A DNA stretch of 64,000 nt from Owenia fusiformis (lineage: Eukaryota; Annelida; Polychaeta; Sabellida; Oweniidae): NCBI GenBank assembly GCA_903813345.2, contig CAIIXF020000007.1, positions 24,229,564 to 24,293,563 on the forward strand, in the 5' to 3' direction. This document shows, piece after piece, positions 49,901 through 57,550 of the stretch (positions within the stretch are counted from its first letter, which is position 1; every line of letters starts with the position of its first letter). The translations under genes were made by a program, and so were the position numbers. The notes under the pieces were generated by a model. That model was given only the letters and a program-made list of their open reading frames with translations. It was not told where the DNA came from and did no database searches.

Positions 49901-52900
49901 GGTCTAATTAGAAATAACTGAGCATGTATTGTGATGACCTTACAAAGAAATTATCCAATAATATAAAAAGGTTTCTTTCCTGACAGTCTGTAGAATATCA
50001 ACTTGTTGCATGAAGAATGATTCAAGGTAACAAGAATGATACAAGGTAACAAGAATGATACAAGGTAATTCAAATGCCTGGGAGGAATATCATAACTGCT
50101 TAAACAGAAGAGAAACATGTATAGAGAATTAGAACAATTATCGCCAGTGATTTGTAATGATTCGGTATACAGATTTAAGGAGTTCTCCATCAATTAGCTT
50201 CATGGGAGAGAGCACGTTTCACACCTGCTGTCATATCATGCAACCAATACCATACAATTATTAATACAGTCATCCTTTTACTACTTTATCTACTGTAAAA
50301 CAGGATCATTTCACCAACTTCATTTTTTGGTATACTTAATTTTTTTTTTAAATCAATTAACTTTTATATCCAATAAAATTTGCTGATGGCTCATATCTTT
50401 ATATTATCTTTATTCCCTAATAGACAAATTTCATATCAATTTAAAATGAAATATCCAGTAATCATGTGATAAGAAGATGTTCAATAATATTTAACAAATA
50501 ATAATCTGAAAAAGATTGTGTTATGGCCTTGCTTAGTCACCTGATTATAGACAATAACAAGGTAGTCAATTGAACCATAAAACTGTTTTGCTATTTTCTA
50601 CCCAGTCTACAAACAGCTTCAAGTAAAAATCATGTAAATGAATGAGACATAATTCCCTCAATCTGAGACATTGTTAGTGCTTTACAGAGGACTAAGTATA
50701 GTAAAAGCTGTAAAGTGGAACACCTCCATAAGTGGAACACTTCAGAGTCCCAGAACCAATTGACCTAATGTTAAATAAACCTTTGTAAGTGAAACATCTC
50801 CATAAGTGGAACACTTTTCCGAATAAATTAATGTTAAAAAGACCTCTGTAAGTGGAACACCTCCATAAGTGGAACACTTTTCAAAACTAATTAATGTTAA
50901 ATAGACCTCTGTAAGTGGAACACCTCAATAATTGGAACACTTTTCCAAACTAATTAATGTTAATAGACCTCTGTAAGTAAACACCTCAATAATTGGAACA
51001 CTTTTCCGAACTAATTAATGTTAAATAGACCTCTGTAAGTGGAACACCTCCCAACTGAAACACTTTTTAGAGGTACCAAATATGTTCCACTTACACAGGT
51101 TTCATTGTAGTTTACTTTAACATTTCTTTAATTCCAAATGGTAAAAGAGATGTTGGATTTGCTTGCAATTCCATTAAAACATCAGGTTACATCCCTATTT
51201 CTACATGAGACAAAAAGTCAGAGATAGTCATTTTAATAACAGCATAGCTGAATTCAATTTTCATCGGCTAATCTAAAGAATTTGAATAATGTTTGTTTGT
51301 TAATAATTGTTTTTGAATGTTCATATAACATCCCAATCAGGCTTAATTTATAGTGCCAAAACAAGGTTCTTTATTTATATACAATATCCTTCTTTTTATT
51401 GAATTAATGATGATGCCAGCACAGACAGATGGTATAAAAAAAAGAACTGACCCAATAACAAAACCATTTGAAACTGCCACTATACTGACCAGTAATGTCA
51501 ATTTTATTTGGAATAATAAGACCCCATACATAAGTAGACCTCGATTCAGCACTATATATTAAAAAAATGTAAGACAAGGCATTGACATGCAAAATATCAC
51601 TACCTGCCATTTGTTACAGACACAAATTGCCGAGCAACATCATAGAATATCAACCGTCAAACACTAACCACTGAACACGGTCTACAAAACATTGGTGGTG
51701 ACACAAGAATACAATGGTTTTTCTGCCTTAATCACAGGAAACCTGTGGTCAGTTCATGTGGTACCAAAAACACTGGTCCCATGACTACAATCAACCATAC
51801 ATATGATTCAAGATTATTCCAATAAGCTCAAAATATACTACTTTTGGAATAAATAAGCAACTTTGGGGGTTTCAATCCCAAAAGCAACACTAAATAAATT
51901 TTTACCATCGAGTTAAATATTAATTTCAGCATAAAATTATCAAATCAACTCCTTTACCACACATGCCAGAATCTGGCACTTGGAATATTCATAAATAGGA
52001 ATTACATCTCCTAATATAAAACATTAAGCTTCGGGCACTAAGTGGCTTTTTTGATTTATATGTGAAATATGTTGCATTACATGTGTCAGATTGTATTAAG
52101 AGTCAAGTGTATAATTGATCAGTGTGTTATATATGTTGCAGATTCTGACACTACAGTAGGCAACAAAAGAAATAATTATAATTTCCGAAAAGTGATTGGA
52201 TTTTTGTCTGTAATATAGCTTGATTGAAGATTAGATCTTAGCAAATACCAAGAATTCCAATAAATGATTAGTTGTCGTACAGTACCTGTGCTCTTCCAGA
52301 ATTGTTGTGTCCGTATCCACGTTTCCTACACATGCAGATAATCTTAAAGCTACCTATCTGGTAGCCAAACATGTTCTAAATTCTATGAAGACCTTAAATG
52401 TTCAAATTATAAAGAAATGCTATATCCTGTTATACGACATACTAGTTCACTGGTATATTATTTTGTATCCATGGTGACATTTCATTTAAGTAGTTATCAA
52501 AGCATATCTAAGTTGGTCATCAGAATTCCTTCTAATGACATTTCATTTTATAGTTTTAGAGTCCTCAGAACAATTCTAAATTCTCCTAATGAACCTGAGC
52601 GGTATAGTGTCACAAACCGTATGATGACAAATCTAAATCCAATCTGCTATTTCAAATCTAGCGAAACCATTTTGCGACATGAGTTAAACTTAAGCTTATA
52701 TCCTATTTAAGTCCAATTATTAAAATAGAGACTTTAAGTCCAAGATTCTGAAGCTGATGCAGGTAGTCAATGGCGGCAAGTCCACGACAACGACTCATCC
52801 ACGTGATCTATCGCTATATTCAACAATCACAAGTAATATATGCTGGAACTTGACACCCAAGGAATAAAATCACAAACTCTGGTGTTTTGTATCATTAAAC

Positions 52901-55900
52901 AGCCACGAAGAACAATCACAAATCAGAAAAAATATCTGAGAAAAGACATAATTCATTTTGATATATTCAAGCATAGTGCATGTGGAAAATCGAACTATTA
53001 TTTCAATTAATGTTAAAAAAGGATGCCTAAGGGGATTCTTTGTATCGGAGGTGTTAGGTTGCAATTATTACTGTAACAATCATACCATATTAGTCTGTGT
53101 GCAATTTGTAAGTGCTTACTGTATTAACACGACATCTTAATAACATGAACGACAAATAATTCGCAACTGAATTCAATTGGTATAGGAATCATGCACAAGA
53201 TTCATTGTCTGTTTATATGGTTTTGGGGTTTTCTTATTTTGTTTAAAGCTGACATCTAGGGTGAGTGAGTCATACCTCGTAGAATGCTAGACTAGTTATA
53301 TATTTTACAAATCTAAACTTGTTAGGAAATCGAAATCTTGGTATGTCGTAAGGTGCCTGATAAATATTGGAACTGTCGAAGTAATGATGCTCTATGATTT
53401 TTATGAAGAGATAACATTTCTTTCTATTATAAGATTGATACTAAGAGGCATTAAATATCTTGAGATTAATTAAAAACAATATAATGACTTTTATACGGAG
53501 TTATATAACCTTTGCTATTCTCCCAGGAATTCTTGGGGCTCAATTCTTAGAATCCTATACAATAGAGCCAGTTTAATTTTTAGCAAAGACATTTTATATT
53601 ATACAGTTTCTCACCAATGCTACCTTCAAACAGAATCCTGTTTTCAAAAATCTCTTTTTTATCAAACCTTTATGTTAAAGTTACAGCCTAATCATCATGG
53701 CAACCAGCAACCAAAAAATCCCAAATTTTCTGAAAATTGAATGGCGAAAGATGCGGGCCAAGCGAGCGGTGGGTTTTGGTGGGTCCTCCAACCTTTCTGT
53801 AAAAGTTACTGCCTTATCATACAGTATCTTATTGCTAAATGTTTTAAACAAGTAAATTGCTCAATACTGATGATAATCTGCATCAATAAGTACATTTCAA
53901 ACAGTATAGAAACACACCCACATTTGGTATTTCTGTATACATTACACTGGGCAAACGATGGCACTAGAGATATACTGTTTGAAGCAAAGATGTAAATTAC
54001 AGGTTTTGTAACGCCCTTGGTGGATCCCTTTAAAGATACAAACTGTTCTCCACCTGTTATTGACAGACAACAAAATCAAAATATATCATTATATCACAAA
54101 CATTATTTAGGTGTTTCAGTGTATTGTAGTTAAAAGAATGTTGGATGCTTCCACTCTGTAATTGTAGGCAGAAAGAAGGATAAAAGAGAAAAATGGGATG
54201 GGTGACTTTAACATAGACTAGAAACACCTCTAAAATATAACTAAACTAGAAACGTGTATCATGAACAAGATTAAAGAAAGGACAGACAGGTGCCTTTACC
54301 AATTTAACTAGATCTCCAACTTGGATATTGAACAAGATTAAAGCAAACAAGTGCCTTTAAAAATCTTACTTGATCTTCAACTTTTATTATGTACACATTT
54401 AAAGCAAATAGGTGCCTTTAAAATAAGAACTAGATTTCAAGGAGGATTGGCCCCCAGAGTGCAACATCGATATTCTGTCCCATATATGGGGATGTGTTGC
54501 TACAAAATTCAAATTCCAACAGTTGCCATTTTGTTCACATCAACATTTGAATCATGAATTTTGGTCTTAGTTCCTAACGAAAAATTCCAAAATTCACTAG
54601 ATTGTATTGTATTGTGTCTTGGTTACCGCACCACAGCCTTGCAAGTCATGAACCACTCAAACGCCCAGAATTACATAACGCACAAACAAACTTGTCTGAA
54701 CCGGGAATCGAACCCGGGGCCAAGAGAAAGTGGTAACCTTGATTCTGCCACTGAGCCATAGCGGGTAGAAATAGAAATGATCGAAATATTGGTTTGAATC
54801 TTTTGAATTGTTTATTTTGAATTTATAATCTGTTATAATTTCAGAAAATAATGACATTTCGGCGTTTTCATTGTTGGAAAATATCGACTTCGGTTCTGGG
54901 AGCCAATCCTCCATGTAGATTTGAAACTTTCATTAGTACACTAAGGGCTGGCAAGGAAGGAAATGGAATCGGAATAGATTTTTGAATGGACTTGCCTGAT
55001 AATTTACAGCGCTTCTCCCCAGTCAATATCTAAAGGCTTTCTTTCACTAACTGGTCTTTAAAGTCAGGGAAATACATATATTAAAATTCTCACATTTCAT
55101 ATAATCGTTTAAAAAAAAGGAATAACGATTTTTTTGTGTGGGAAAAGGTGGAAAAATATTTCTGGATCGGAAATTCCCATGATGCACTGTGTCTCATGGT
55201 GACAGATATCACTGTGGTCAGAATTAACATTTATTATAGATTCTAACTCATCACTTTAAGGCTATCATGAATGTACTTATAGTTTTAAAGATTCCTGAGA
55301 CATGTCTATAACAGCATTGTGCACAGAAATTGCTCAATCGATCATGGAAAGTGAATTAAACCTATTATCAATGGTGAAGAATCGTGATGAACAATTGTAA
55401 ATTCACGATTTTAAACTTACACGAATATATATACAAATTCAAGATGTCTGCGAATTTAATGTGTTATGAATATTGATTTTGTTTCAGTTTCAGTTCTCTA
55501 TAGCGAGTTGGCAAGTGTTCTTTACAGAAAACAATTAATTCAGAAAATAAAGGTACATGAGAAGGCAGTTCCAAAAGTCTGTTTCTGAAGGTGAAATCGG
55601 ACTATTGGGACAATAATTCTGTTCCGTGATAGCCCTTTATATACAAGATTCCCTGTAAACAATGAAACTACTATCATGTACAAAATTAAAACAAACAGGT
55701 GCCTTTAAATATCTAACTAGATATGCAACTTGTGTCATGAACAAGATAACCTAATAGGTTTGAGTGACTTGTACTGATATCCAAATATAACTGCACAGAA
55801 GATAAGCTATGAACTTTGATTACAAATCAAATATAAAAATTCTTACTTAGATAAATATGTGTAATGTAACTTTGAGAAGTTCTGATCATTTGCAAATAGT

Positions 55901-56383
55901 AACTGGTTGTTCTTTGTTTATCTGGAGGTTATAAGTAATTAGATGTAGCTCTCTACTAAACACAGAATAAGATTCTTGAAAAGGGTATTGTTTGATAGAC
56001 AGGAGAAAAACATGATATGTTATCAAAACAGCAAGGGAACTCTTTAAATTGATAACCAGATTTTATAATATCTGTAGTTAATCGAAGAGACCAGTAAACA
56101 CCGAGATCTCAACAAAAAACAGCACCTGAACAATTCAAAAAGCAACTTGTATTTGAGACAAAGCGGTGTAAAGCAGAGAACATATTGGTGAATAGAGAAG
56201 GCCACAAGAGTCCAAGTTAATACAGACCTGTGCATCACTAGACGTTTCTGGTTCTCTACGTATTGGCATATAAGTGCTACTCAATTCTTCCGCTATCTCC
56301 TCTGCCTTAACACTAATGCAACTACAGAGCTTGTAGAATTTGCTCTTTTTGCGTTCCTTCATCTGTGTGATTGGAGTACTCAT
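31882..56383 (-). CDS. Trio: Trio/Kalirin-family RhoGEF kinase, short one-GEF form (main model, 22 coding exons)
   Basis: Cytoplasmic scaffold that activates Rho-family GTPases through a DH-PH module and ends in a Ser/Thr kinase domain. Exons, highest coordinate first: 56228-56383, 48004-48255, 47295-47482, 46563-46678, 45647-45771, 45116-45205, 44325-44546, 42693-42887, 42108-42285, 41281-41335, 40018-40552, 39129-39467, 38415-38630, 37666-37762, 37021-37152, 36222-36468, 35617-35817, 35102-35240, 34623-34798, 33698-33877, 32131-32260, 31882-31902. Every junction is GT-AG and in phase; 3990 coding bases give 1329 residues. Domains: acidic region ~60-190, DH ~199-383, PH ~384-507, lysine-rich linker 526-704, SH3 ~709-766, Ig ~820-921, FN3 ~922-1025, kinase ~1040-1300. 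The layout and size match the vertebrate Kalirin Duet/TRAD isoform (no spectrin repeats, no first GEF). Upstream exons of a full-length Trio could lie past the right edge. Two further first exons are listed separately. Confidence 0.9.
32131..32260 (-). CDS. Trio: Trio-type gene: kinase end and conserved C-terminal tail
   Basis: [20 protein letters not shown] covers the last kinase helices. [16 protein letters not shown] matches the vertebrate Trio tail motif T-S-R-L-x-x-F-hydrophobic-x-R-R-x-H-Q. Ends CAG before a GTATGT donor. Confidence 0.93.
32943..33502. mobile_element. Fold-back MITE (family F), copy 2, in a Trio-type intron
   Basis: GCTGTGGTCACATTTGCTC at the left and ACAAATGTGACCACAGC at the right, with paired inner segments (TTGTTCAAAA, ATGGCTTAAAG). 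Interior carries AATGGCGAAACACGCGGGCC and GGGCGGGTCCTCC, seen again at 53727-53810, and a small 18-bp array at 33207-33290. Confidence 0.7.
33207..33290. repeat. 18-bp tandem repeat, about four copies
   Basis: Unit GTATTTCCATAGGAAAAA, first copies diverged. Confidence 0.8.
33698..33877 (-). CDS. Trio: Trio-type gene: kinase C-lobe
   Basis: [20 protein letters not shown], then [20 protein letters not shown] and LKQEP. The S-hydrophobic-G-V-x-x-Y-V-L-L-S-G-x-S-P-F/Y helix F region is textbook Trio/Kalirin kinase. Confidence 0.95.
34623..34798 (-). CDS. Trio: Trio-type gene: kinase DFG and activation segment
   Basis: [22 protein letters not shown] (Asp1180 of DFG), [20 protein letters not shown]. 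All metal-binding residues are present, so the kinase may be active. Confidence 0.95.
35102..35240 (-). CDS. Trio: Trio-type gene: kinase catalytic loop, first part
   Basis: [39 protein letters not shown]. Catalytic Asp1159 sits in H-L-D-I-K; Leu in place of Arg of the canonical HRD is normal for the Trio/Kalirin/DAPK-like kinases. Confidence 0.95.
35617..35817 (-). CDS. Trio: Trio-type gene: kinase N-lobe
   Basis: [20 protein letters not shown] then KYIEKKSS gives the glycine loop and the ATP-anchoring Lys1069. [20 protein letters not shown] then YVLILEL gives helix C and the hinge. Confidence 0.95.
35873..36034. repeat. Interspersed GTGGAACACC-type repeat, copy 1
   Basis: AAGTGGAACATCTC, TAAATGGAACACCTCCCAAG and GTGTTCCACTTAGACAGGTT then TAACTGTA. 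Related sequence at 37845-37985 and a tandem version at 50697-51108. Confidence 0.65.
36222..36468 (-). CDS. Trio: Trio-type gene: FN3 domain, second half, and kinase lead
   Basis: [20 protein letters not shown] then [15 protein letters not shown] completes FN3 (L-x-P-G-x-x-Y-x-F-R-hydrophobic-x-x-x-N-x-x-G). The exon ends TSLDEIAR, so the first glycine of the kinase glycine loop is replaced: the loop reads A-R-G-R-F-S-V-V. Confidence 0.94.
37021..37152 (-). CDS. Trio: Trio-type gene: FN3 domain, first half
   Basis: [33 protein letters not shown] and [10 protein letters not shown] show the FN3 pattern P-x-x-P, hydrophobic-x-W-x-P-P and Y-x-V-E. Overhangs are 2 and 1 bases. Confidence 0.94.
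37333..37735 (-). repeat. 69-bp tandem array duplicating the end of the Ig exon and its splice donor
   Basis: Each unit holds the last ~50 exon bases (GTCAGTGGGGAGGTTGGTTC, TCTCACCACCACAGCTAAAC, TCACAGTTCTAG) and the first intron bases GTTAGTACCA. Candidate donors stand with exon edges at 37390, 37459, 37528, 37597 and 37666. The unit at the left end is decayed. Only 37666 is compatible with the protein; the others read into TAG. Confidence 0.92.
37666..37762 (-). CDS. Trio: Trio-type gene: Ig domain, second half, with a multiplied 5' splice site
   Basis: [20 protein letters not shown] then [10 protein letters not shown]: the D/S-G-x-Y-x-C motif and the last Ig strand. The donor GTTAGT used here keeps the frame into GKPGPP of the FN3 exon. 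The 3' part of this exon plus its donor is repeated four more times downstream at 69-bp steps (see the repeat entry). Using any later donor would read CTA GGT TAG, a stop. Confidence 0.92.
37845..37985. repeat. Interspersed GTGGAACACC-type repeat, copy 2
   Basis: AGTGAAACACTTCTACCAGT, GTAAGTGGAACACCTCCAAA and ATGGAACACT. Diverged copy of 35873-36034. Confidence 0.55.
38415..38630 (-). CDS. Trio: Trio-type gene: Ig domain, first half
   Basis: [20 protein letters not shown] then [10 protein letters not shown]: an I-set Ig domain with the first disulfide-position Cys in T-C-K-V and the core Trp in I-T-W. Seventy-two codons, phase 0, ending SSLK. Confidence 0.94.
38679..38708 (+). repeat. Family S repeat, copy 5, 5' fragment
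   Basis: Only the 5' end remains: GTATTAACATGCAAAATATC then ACCACC, in the intron before the Ig exon. Confidence 0.5.
39129..39467 (-). CDS. Trio: Trio-type gene: SH3 domain exon
   Basis: SH3 core: [42 protein letters not shown], with the A-hydrophobic-x-D-Y, E-hydrophobic-x-hydrophobic-x-x-G-D and G-W-hydrophobic-P signatures. A basic Ser/Lys tail ([18 protein letters not shown]) links it to the Ig domain. Confidence 0.94.
40018..40552 (-). CDS. Trio: Trio-type gene: large lysine-rich linker exon
   Basis: Encodes 178 codons of low complexity. An Ala/Lys/Glu/Gln coiled-coil-like run (about 40515 down to 40380) is followed by Ser/Pro-rich sequence with possible proline-directed phosphorylation sites, and ends SDQDLSP. 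The acceptor was placed at the AG just above 40552 because the nearer-looking AG above 40572 would break the frame set by the TT overhang of the previous exon. Confidence 0.85.
41281..41335 (-). CDS. Trio: Trio-type gene: short exon after PH
   Basis: A 55-base exon encoding [18 protein letters not shown]. The A/L-hydrophobic-Q-S-P-I-E-Y-Q motif directly after the PH domain is conserved in Trio and Kalirin. Two-base overhang TT, GTAAGT donor. Confidence 0.88.
41561..41863. repeat. Double hairpin repeat related to family H
   Basis: Hairpin one: ATATAGACC, TAATATCGTCGAATACACCC and GGCTAGGCACAAACG pair with their complements up to 41697. Fold two: ACGATTCGAACATGA at 41699 pairs with TCATGTTCGAATCAT at 41846-41860. 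Between them GTCCGCCGTTATGAAGTCAC parallels GGACCACCACTATGACGTCA of the 19-kb copy. Confidence 0.65.
42108..42285 (-). CDS. Trio: Trio-type gene: PH domain, second half
   Basis: [39 protein letters not shown] and the C-terminal helix [11 protein letters not shown]. The final W-x-x-x-I-x-x-hydrophobic-hydrophobic helix completes the PH fold. Confidence 0.94.
42693..42887 (-). CDS. Trio: Trio-type gene: PH domain, first half
   Basis: Begins [17 protein letters not shown], then [20 protein letters not shown] and [10 protein letters not shown]: the PH strands with the R-R-V-F-L-F-E-Q core typical of DH-associated PH domains. Confidence 0.95.
42888..44324. other. Intron between PH and DH exons
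   Basis: AT-rich, with a poly-G run near 43718 and a shortened family S repeat at 44155-44226. The frame at 43695-43931 has no domain and no splice support. Confidence 0.5.
44155..44226 (+). repeat. Family S repeat, copy 6, shortened
   Basis: GGCATTAACATGCAAC, GCCAAATGCCGAACACCATC, CACAAAAAGTTGG, then CTGTCACCACTC. Internal deletion relative to copy 1. Confidence 0.6.
44325..44546 (-). CDS. Trio: Trio-type gene: DH domain, conserved region 3
   Basis: [20 protein letters not shown] is the DH CR3 helix, the most conserved GEF segment. [20 protein letters not shown] joins it to the PH domain. The residues around K-P-V-Q-R-hydrophobic-x-K-Y are intact, so exchange activity is expected. Confidence 0.96.
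44684..44969. repeat. 33-bp minisatellite in a Trio-type intron
   Basis: Unit GTGTGCAATAAGACACACAA, TTGTGATTACAGG, about nine copies with few changes. Because 33 is a multiple of three and stops are rare in it, several frames stay open across the array on both strands; these are not genes. Confidence 0.92.
45116..45205 (-). CDS. Trio: Trio-type gene: DH domain
   Basis: Thirty codons: [20 protein letters not shown] then [11 protein letters not shown]-hydrophobic-x-Y-C-x-N-K-P-K-S is characteristic of the second GEF domain of Trio/Kalirin. The length is an exact multiple of three. Confidence 0.95.
45647..45771 (-). CDS. Trio: Trio-type gene: DH domain
   Basis: [20 protein letters not shown] then [15 protein letters not shown]. 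The hydrophobic-F-G-N-I-x-x-I-Y-x-W-H motif is specific to the Trio/Kalirin DH domains. Confidence 0.95.
46563..46678 (-). CDS. Trio: Trio-type gene: DH domain, conserved region 1
   Basis: [20 protein letters not shown] is the DH CR1 helix, with the E-hydrophobic-hydrophobic-x-T-E-x-x-Y-V-x-D-L signature that contacts the GTPase switch [16 protein letters not shown] follows. Confidence 0.95.
46726..47127. repeat. Tandem duplication split by a ~100-base insert
   Basis: 46726-46858 is repeated as 46885-46945 plus 47050-47127 (shared ATATCAGGTGGAAATTAGAA, AACTTTTGAAATTCTATACA, TCAATCAAAAGTTGTCTTA). The insert 46946-47049 contains a GATAGATA run and lies in the second copy only. Intronic. Confidence 0.75.
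47295..47482 (-). CDS. Trio: Trio-type gene: Glu-rich linker and helix before DH
   Basis: Runs of Glu ([19 protein letters not shown]), then a charged helix ([17 protein letters not shown]) leading directly into the DH domain. Ends with two bases of a Lys codon and a GTGAGT donor. Confidence 0.88.
48004..48255 (-). CDS. Trio: Trio-type gene: first shared exon, acidic region
   Basis: Eighty-four codons from [19 protein letters not shown] to IENIVKHRL. Rich in Glu, Pro and Ser, with no recognised domain. It receives all three candidate first exons in phase 0 through an AG acceptor at 48256-48257. Confidence 0.85.
48478..48680. repeat. GTGTTCACT-type repeat, copy 2
   Basis: CACAGTAAAACAAGTGTAAG, AGTGTTCACTAGAGATTTTC, GTGTTCACTAGGAACAG and GGTGTTCACTTC recur at irregular steps, as at 13740-14205. 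Confidence 0.5.
49560..49935. repeat. Decayed tandem repeat, ~55-bp unit
   Basis: GTGAAGGTCTACTAAAAATR, AAGTGAATTGTAAAGG-type phrases recur about seven times with strong divergence. Confidence 0.45.
50697..51108. repeat. 63-bp tandem repeat of the GTGGAACACC type
   Basis: Unit CTGTAAGTGGAACACCTCCA, TAAGTGGAACACTTTTCCGA, AYTAATTAATGTTAAATAGA, CCT, about six copies. It starts near ATAGTAAAAGCTGTAAAGTG and ends CCACTTACACAGGTTTCATT, which are roughly inverted, so it may be an expanded MITE. Confidence 0.8.
51577..51710 (+). repeat. Family S repeat, copy 7
   Basis: GGCATTGACATGCAAAATAT, CACTACCTGCCATTTGTTAC, ending TTGGTGGTGACACAAGAA. Nearly full length but diverged in the middle. Confidence 0.65.
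52286..52372 (-). CDS. Trio: Candidate alternative first exon B of the Trio-type gene
   Basis: ATG at 52370-52372 (A at -3, T at +4) opens 29 codons, beginning [20 protein letters not shown] and ending GRAQ before a GTACTG donor in phase 0. Joined to the EQRERP exon it gives about 1306 residues. A Cys-x-Cys pair (Cys13, Cys15) is followed by a basic run, echoing FYKLCSC in exon A. It is not likely to be an internal exon, because A and C can skip it without a frame change and it brings its own Met. Confidence 0.55.
53727..53810 (+). repeat. Fragment shared with the family F MITE interior
   Basis: TCTGAAAATTGAATGGCGAA, AGATGCGGGCCAAGCGAG and GTGGGTCCTCC match the interior of 32943-33502. Confidence 0.6.
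54247..55755. repeat. ~68-bp tandem repeat split by a ~1.2-kb segment
   Basis: ATCATGAACAAGATTAAAG, AGGTGCCTTTA, AACTAGATCTCCAACTT recur near 54258, 54326, 54390 and, after a gap, at 55675-55750. The gap 54440-55660 contains the tRNA-like piece at 54692-54768. Confidence 0.6.
54692..54768 (-). tRNA. tRNA-like sequence, minus strand, probably pseudo or SINE head
   Basis: TATGGCTCAGTGGCAGAATC serves as D arm/A box; CCGGGTTCGATTCCCGG is a perfect 5-bp T stem and B box. The anticodon arm is not canonical and the acceptor ends do not pair. Confidence 0.5.
56228..56383 (-). CDS. Trio: Candidate first exon A of the Trio-type gene
   Basis: ATG at 56381-56383, with A at -3 and G at +4, opens 52 codons: a basic lead (KERKKSK), a Cys-x-Cys pair (Cys20, Cys22 in [10 protein letters not shown]), an acidic helix-like stretch ([11 protein letters not shown]) and an end in SDAQ, cut by a GTCTGT donor in phase 0. 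It joins the EQRERP exon in frame. It is the longest of the three candidate N-termini and was used for the main model. Confidence 0.65.
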
Positions 56384-57364
56384 TGTTTCTTGCTATTGTA
56401 AGTTTGGAGGTGATTCTACAGTTAGCATCCTCAATGGAATGTATTAATTTTTCATAGTCCTCAAGGATTCAAAATCCTCACATATTTACAGTCATTAAAG
56501 GTTCTCTGGTCCTCAATTTTGTACATAATATATTCTCTGGAATGTTAGATGTGCTAGTGTCCCTTTGTTATCCATATTTGATAACAGTCAACAACATAGC
56601 ATCCACTCCATCAACAGAATTACTGACTACTACTGTCTGTAGATGTCTCCTTAAGTCTAAAGGCTTTTCCACAGAATCGTATAGTGTTCAACTCAAGTCA
56701 TTTCAGGTATGATCTACTCCTTGCTTGGGACACCTCATGATCTGGTCACTTAAATGGATAGTTTTATGTCCATTGAGCTGTTCTGTTTTATCAAAATGAT
56801 CAAATAAAAATCTGACTTGTGATCCCTATCTTCTATTCATTTTCACATACAAACAGTATATACTGTTCAGTATGTAGAACTATGAACTTCTATAAAAGAT
56901 AAAATCAATAATAAAAATAAATTGGTTATAAAGGTTATAATTAACTTAATATCTAACTTTAAATCACAGGGACTCTTGAATACCTTTGTATAAATCAACT
57001 TACAAAGATTTCTTAACATTTCGGTATTCGAGAACTTCACAAGTCAGACATTATATATTTGGATATTGGAAAGACAAGCATACAAAGAGAGGTTGATATC
57101 TGTGTCAACATTATATTCAAATGGCATAGCTCATACTTGTAAAAGTTGGTTTAAGATAATAAATGTCATTTCACTGCCAATATTTAAATTGAAAGATCAC
57201 ATTTTTCTGACACAGAGTCAATATAGTACTTAACGGTGATGCCAACATCCCATTGTGGGATCGACTACAGTCTATTCTATACGCCCCCCCCCTGGGATTC
57301 TATCCCTTAGAATAGACAGATCTTACACAAGCTTTAGATAAAGAAAGATCCTGATAAAAATTAA

Positions 57365-57550
57365 TTATCATCTTTCAATATTTTCAATAACCATCCTTCA
57401 ATATTAAATAGGCTAATAATCAATTTTCAGTACTTGAAGTTAGTCTTTCAATACTAGAGGTTAATAAGCATTTTTCAATACTTGAGGTTAATAATCGTCC
57501 TTCAATACTTAGAATTAATAATCATCTTTCAACACTAGATGCTAATTATC
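57365..57550. repeat. ~28-bp tandem repeat, about six copies
   Basis: Unit TTTCAATACTTGAGGTTAAT, AATCRTCC with variation. Confidence 0.7.

Noticed and set aside
54657-54914. A fourth first exon starting [10 protein letters not shown]
   Set aside because: No phase-0 donor follows the short frame, and it runs into the tRNA-like repeat.
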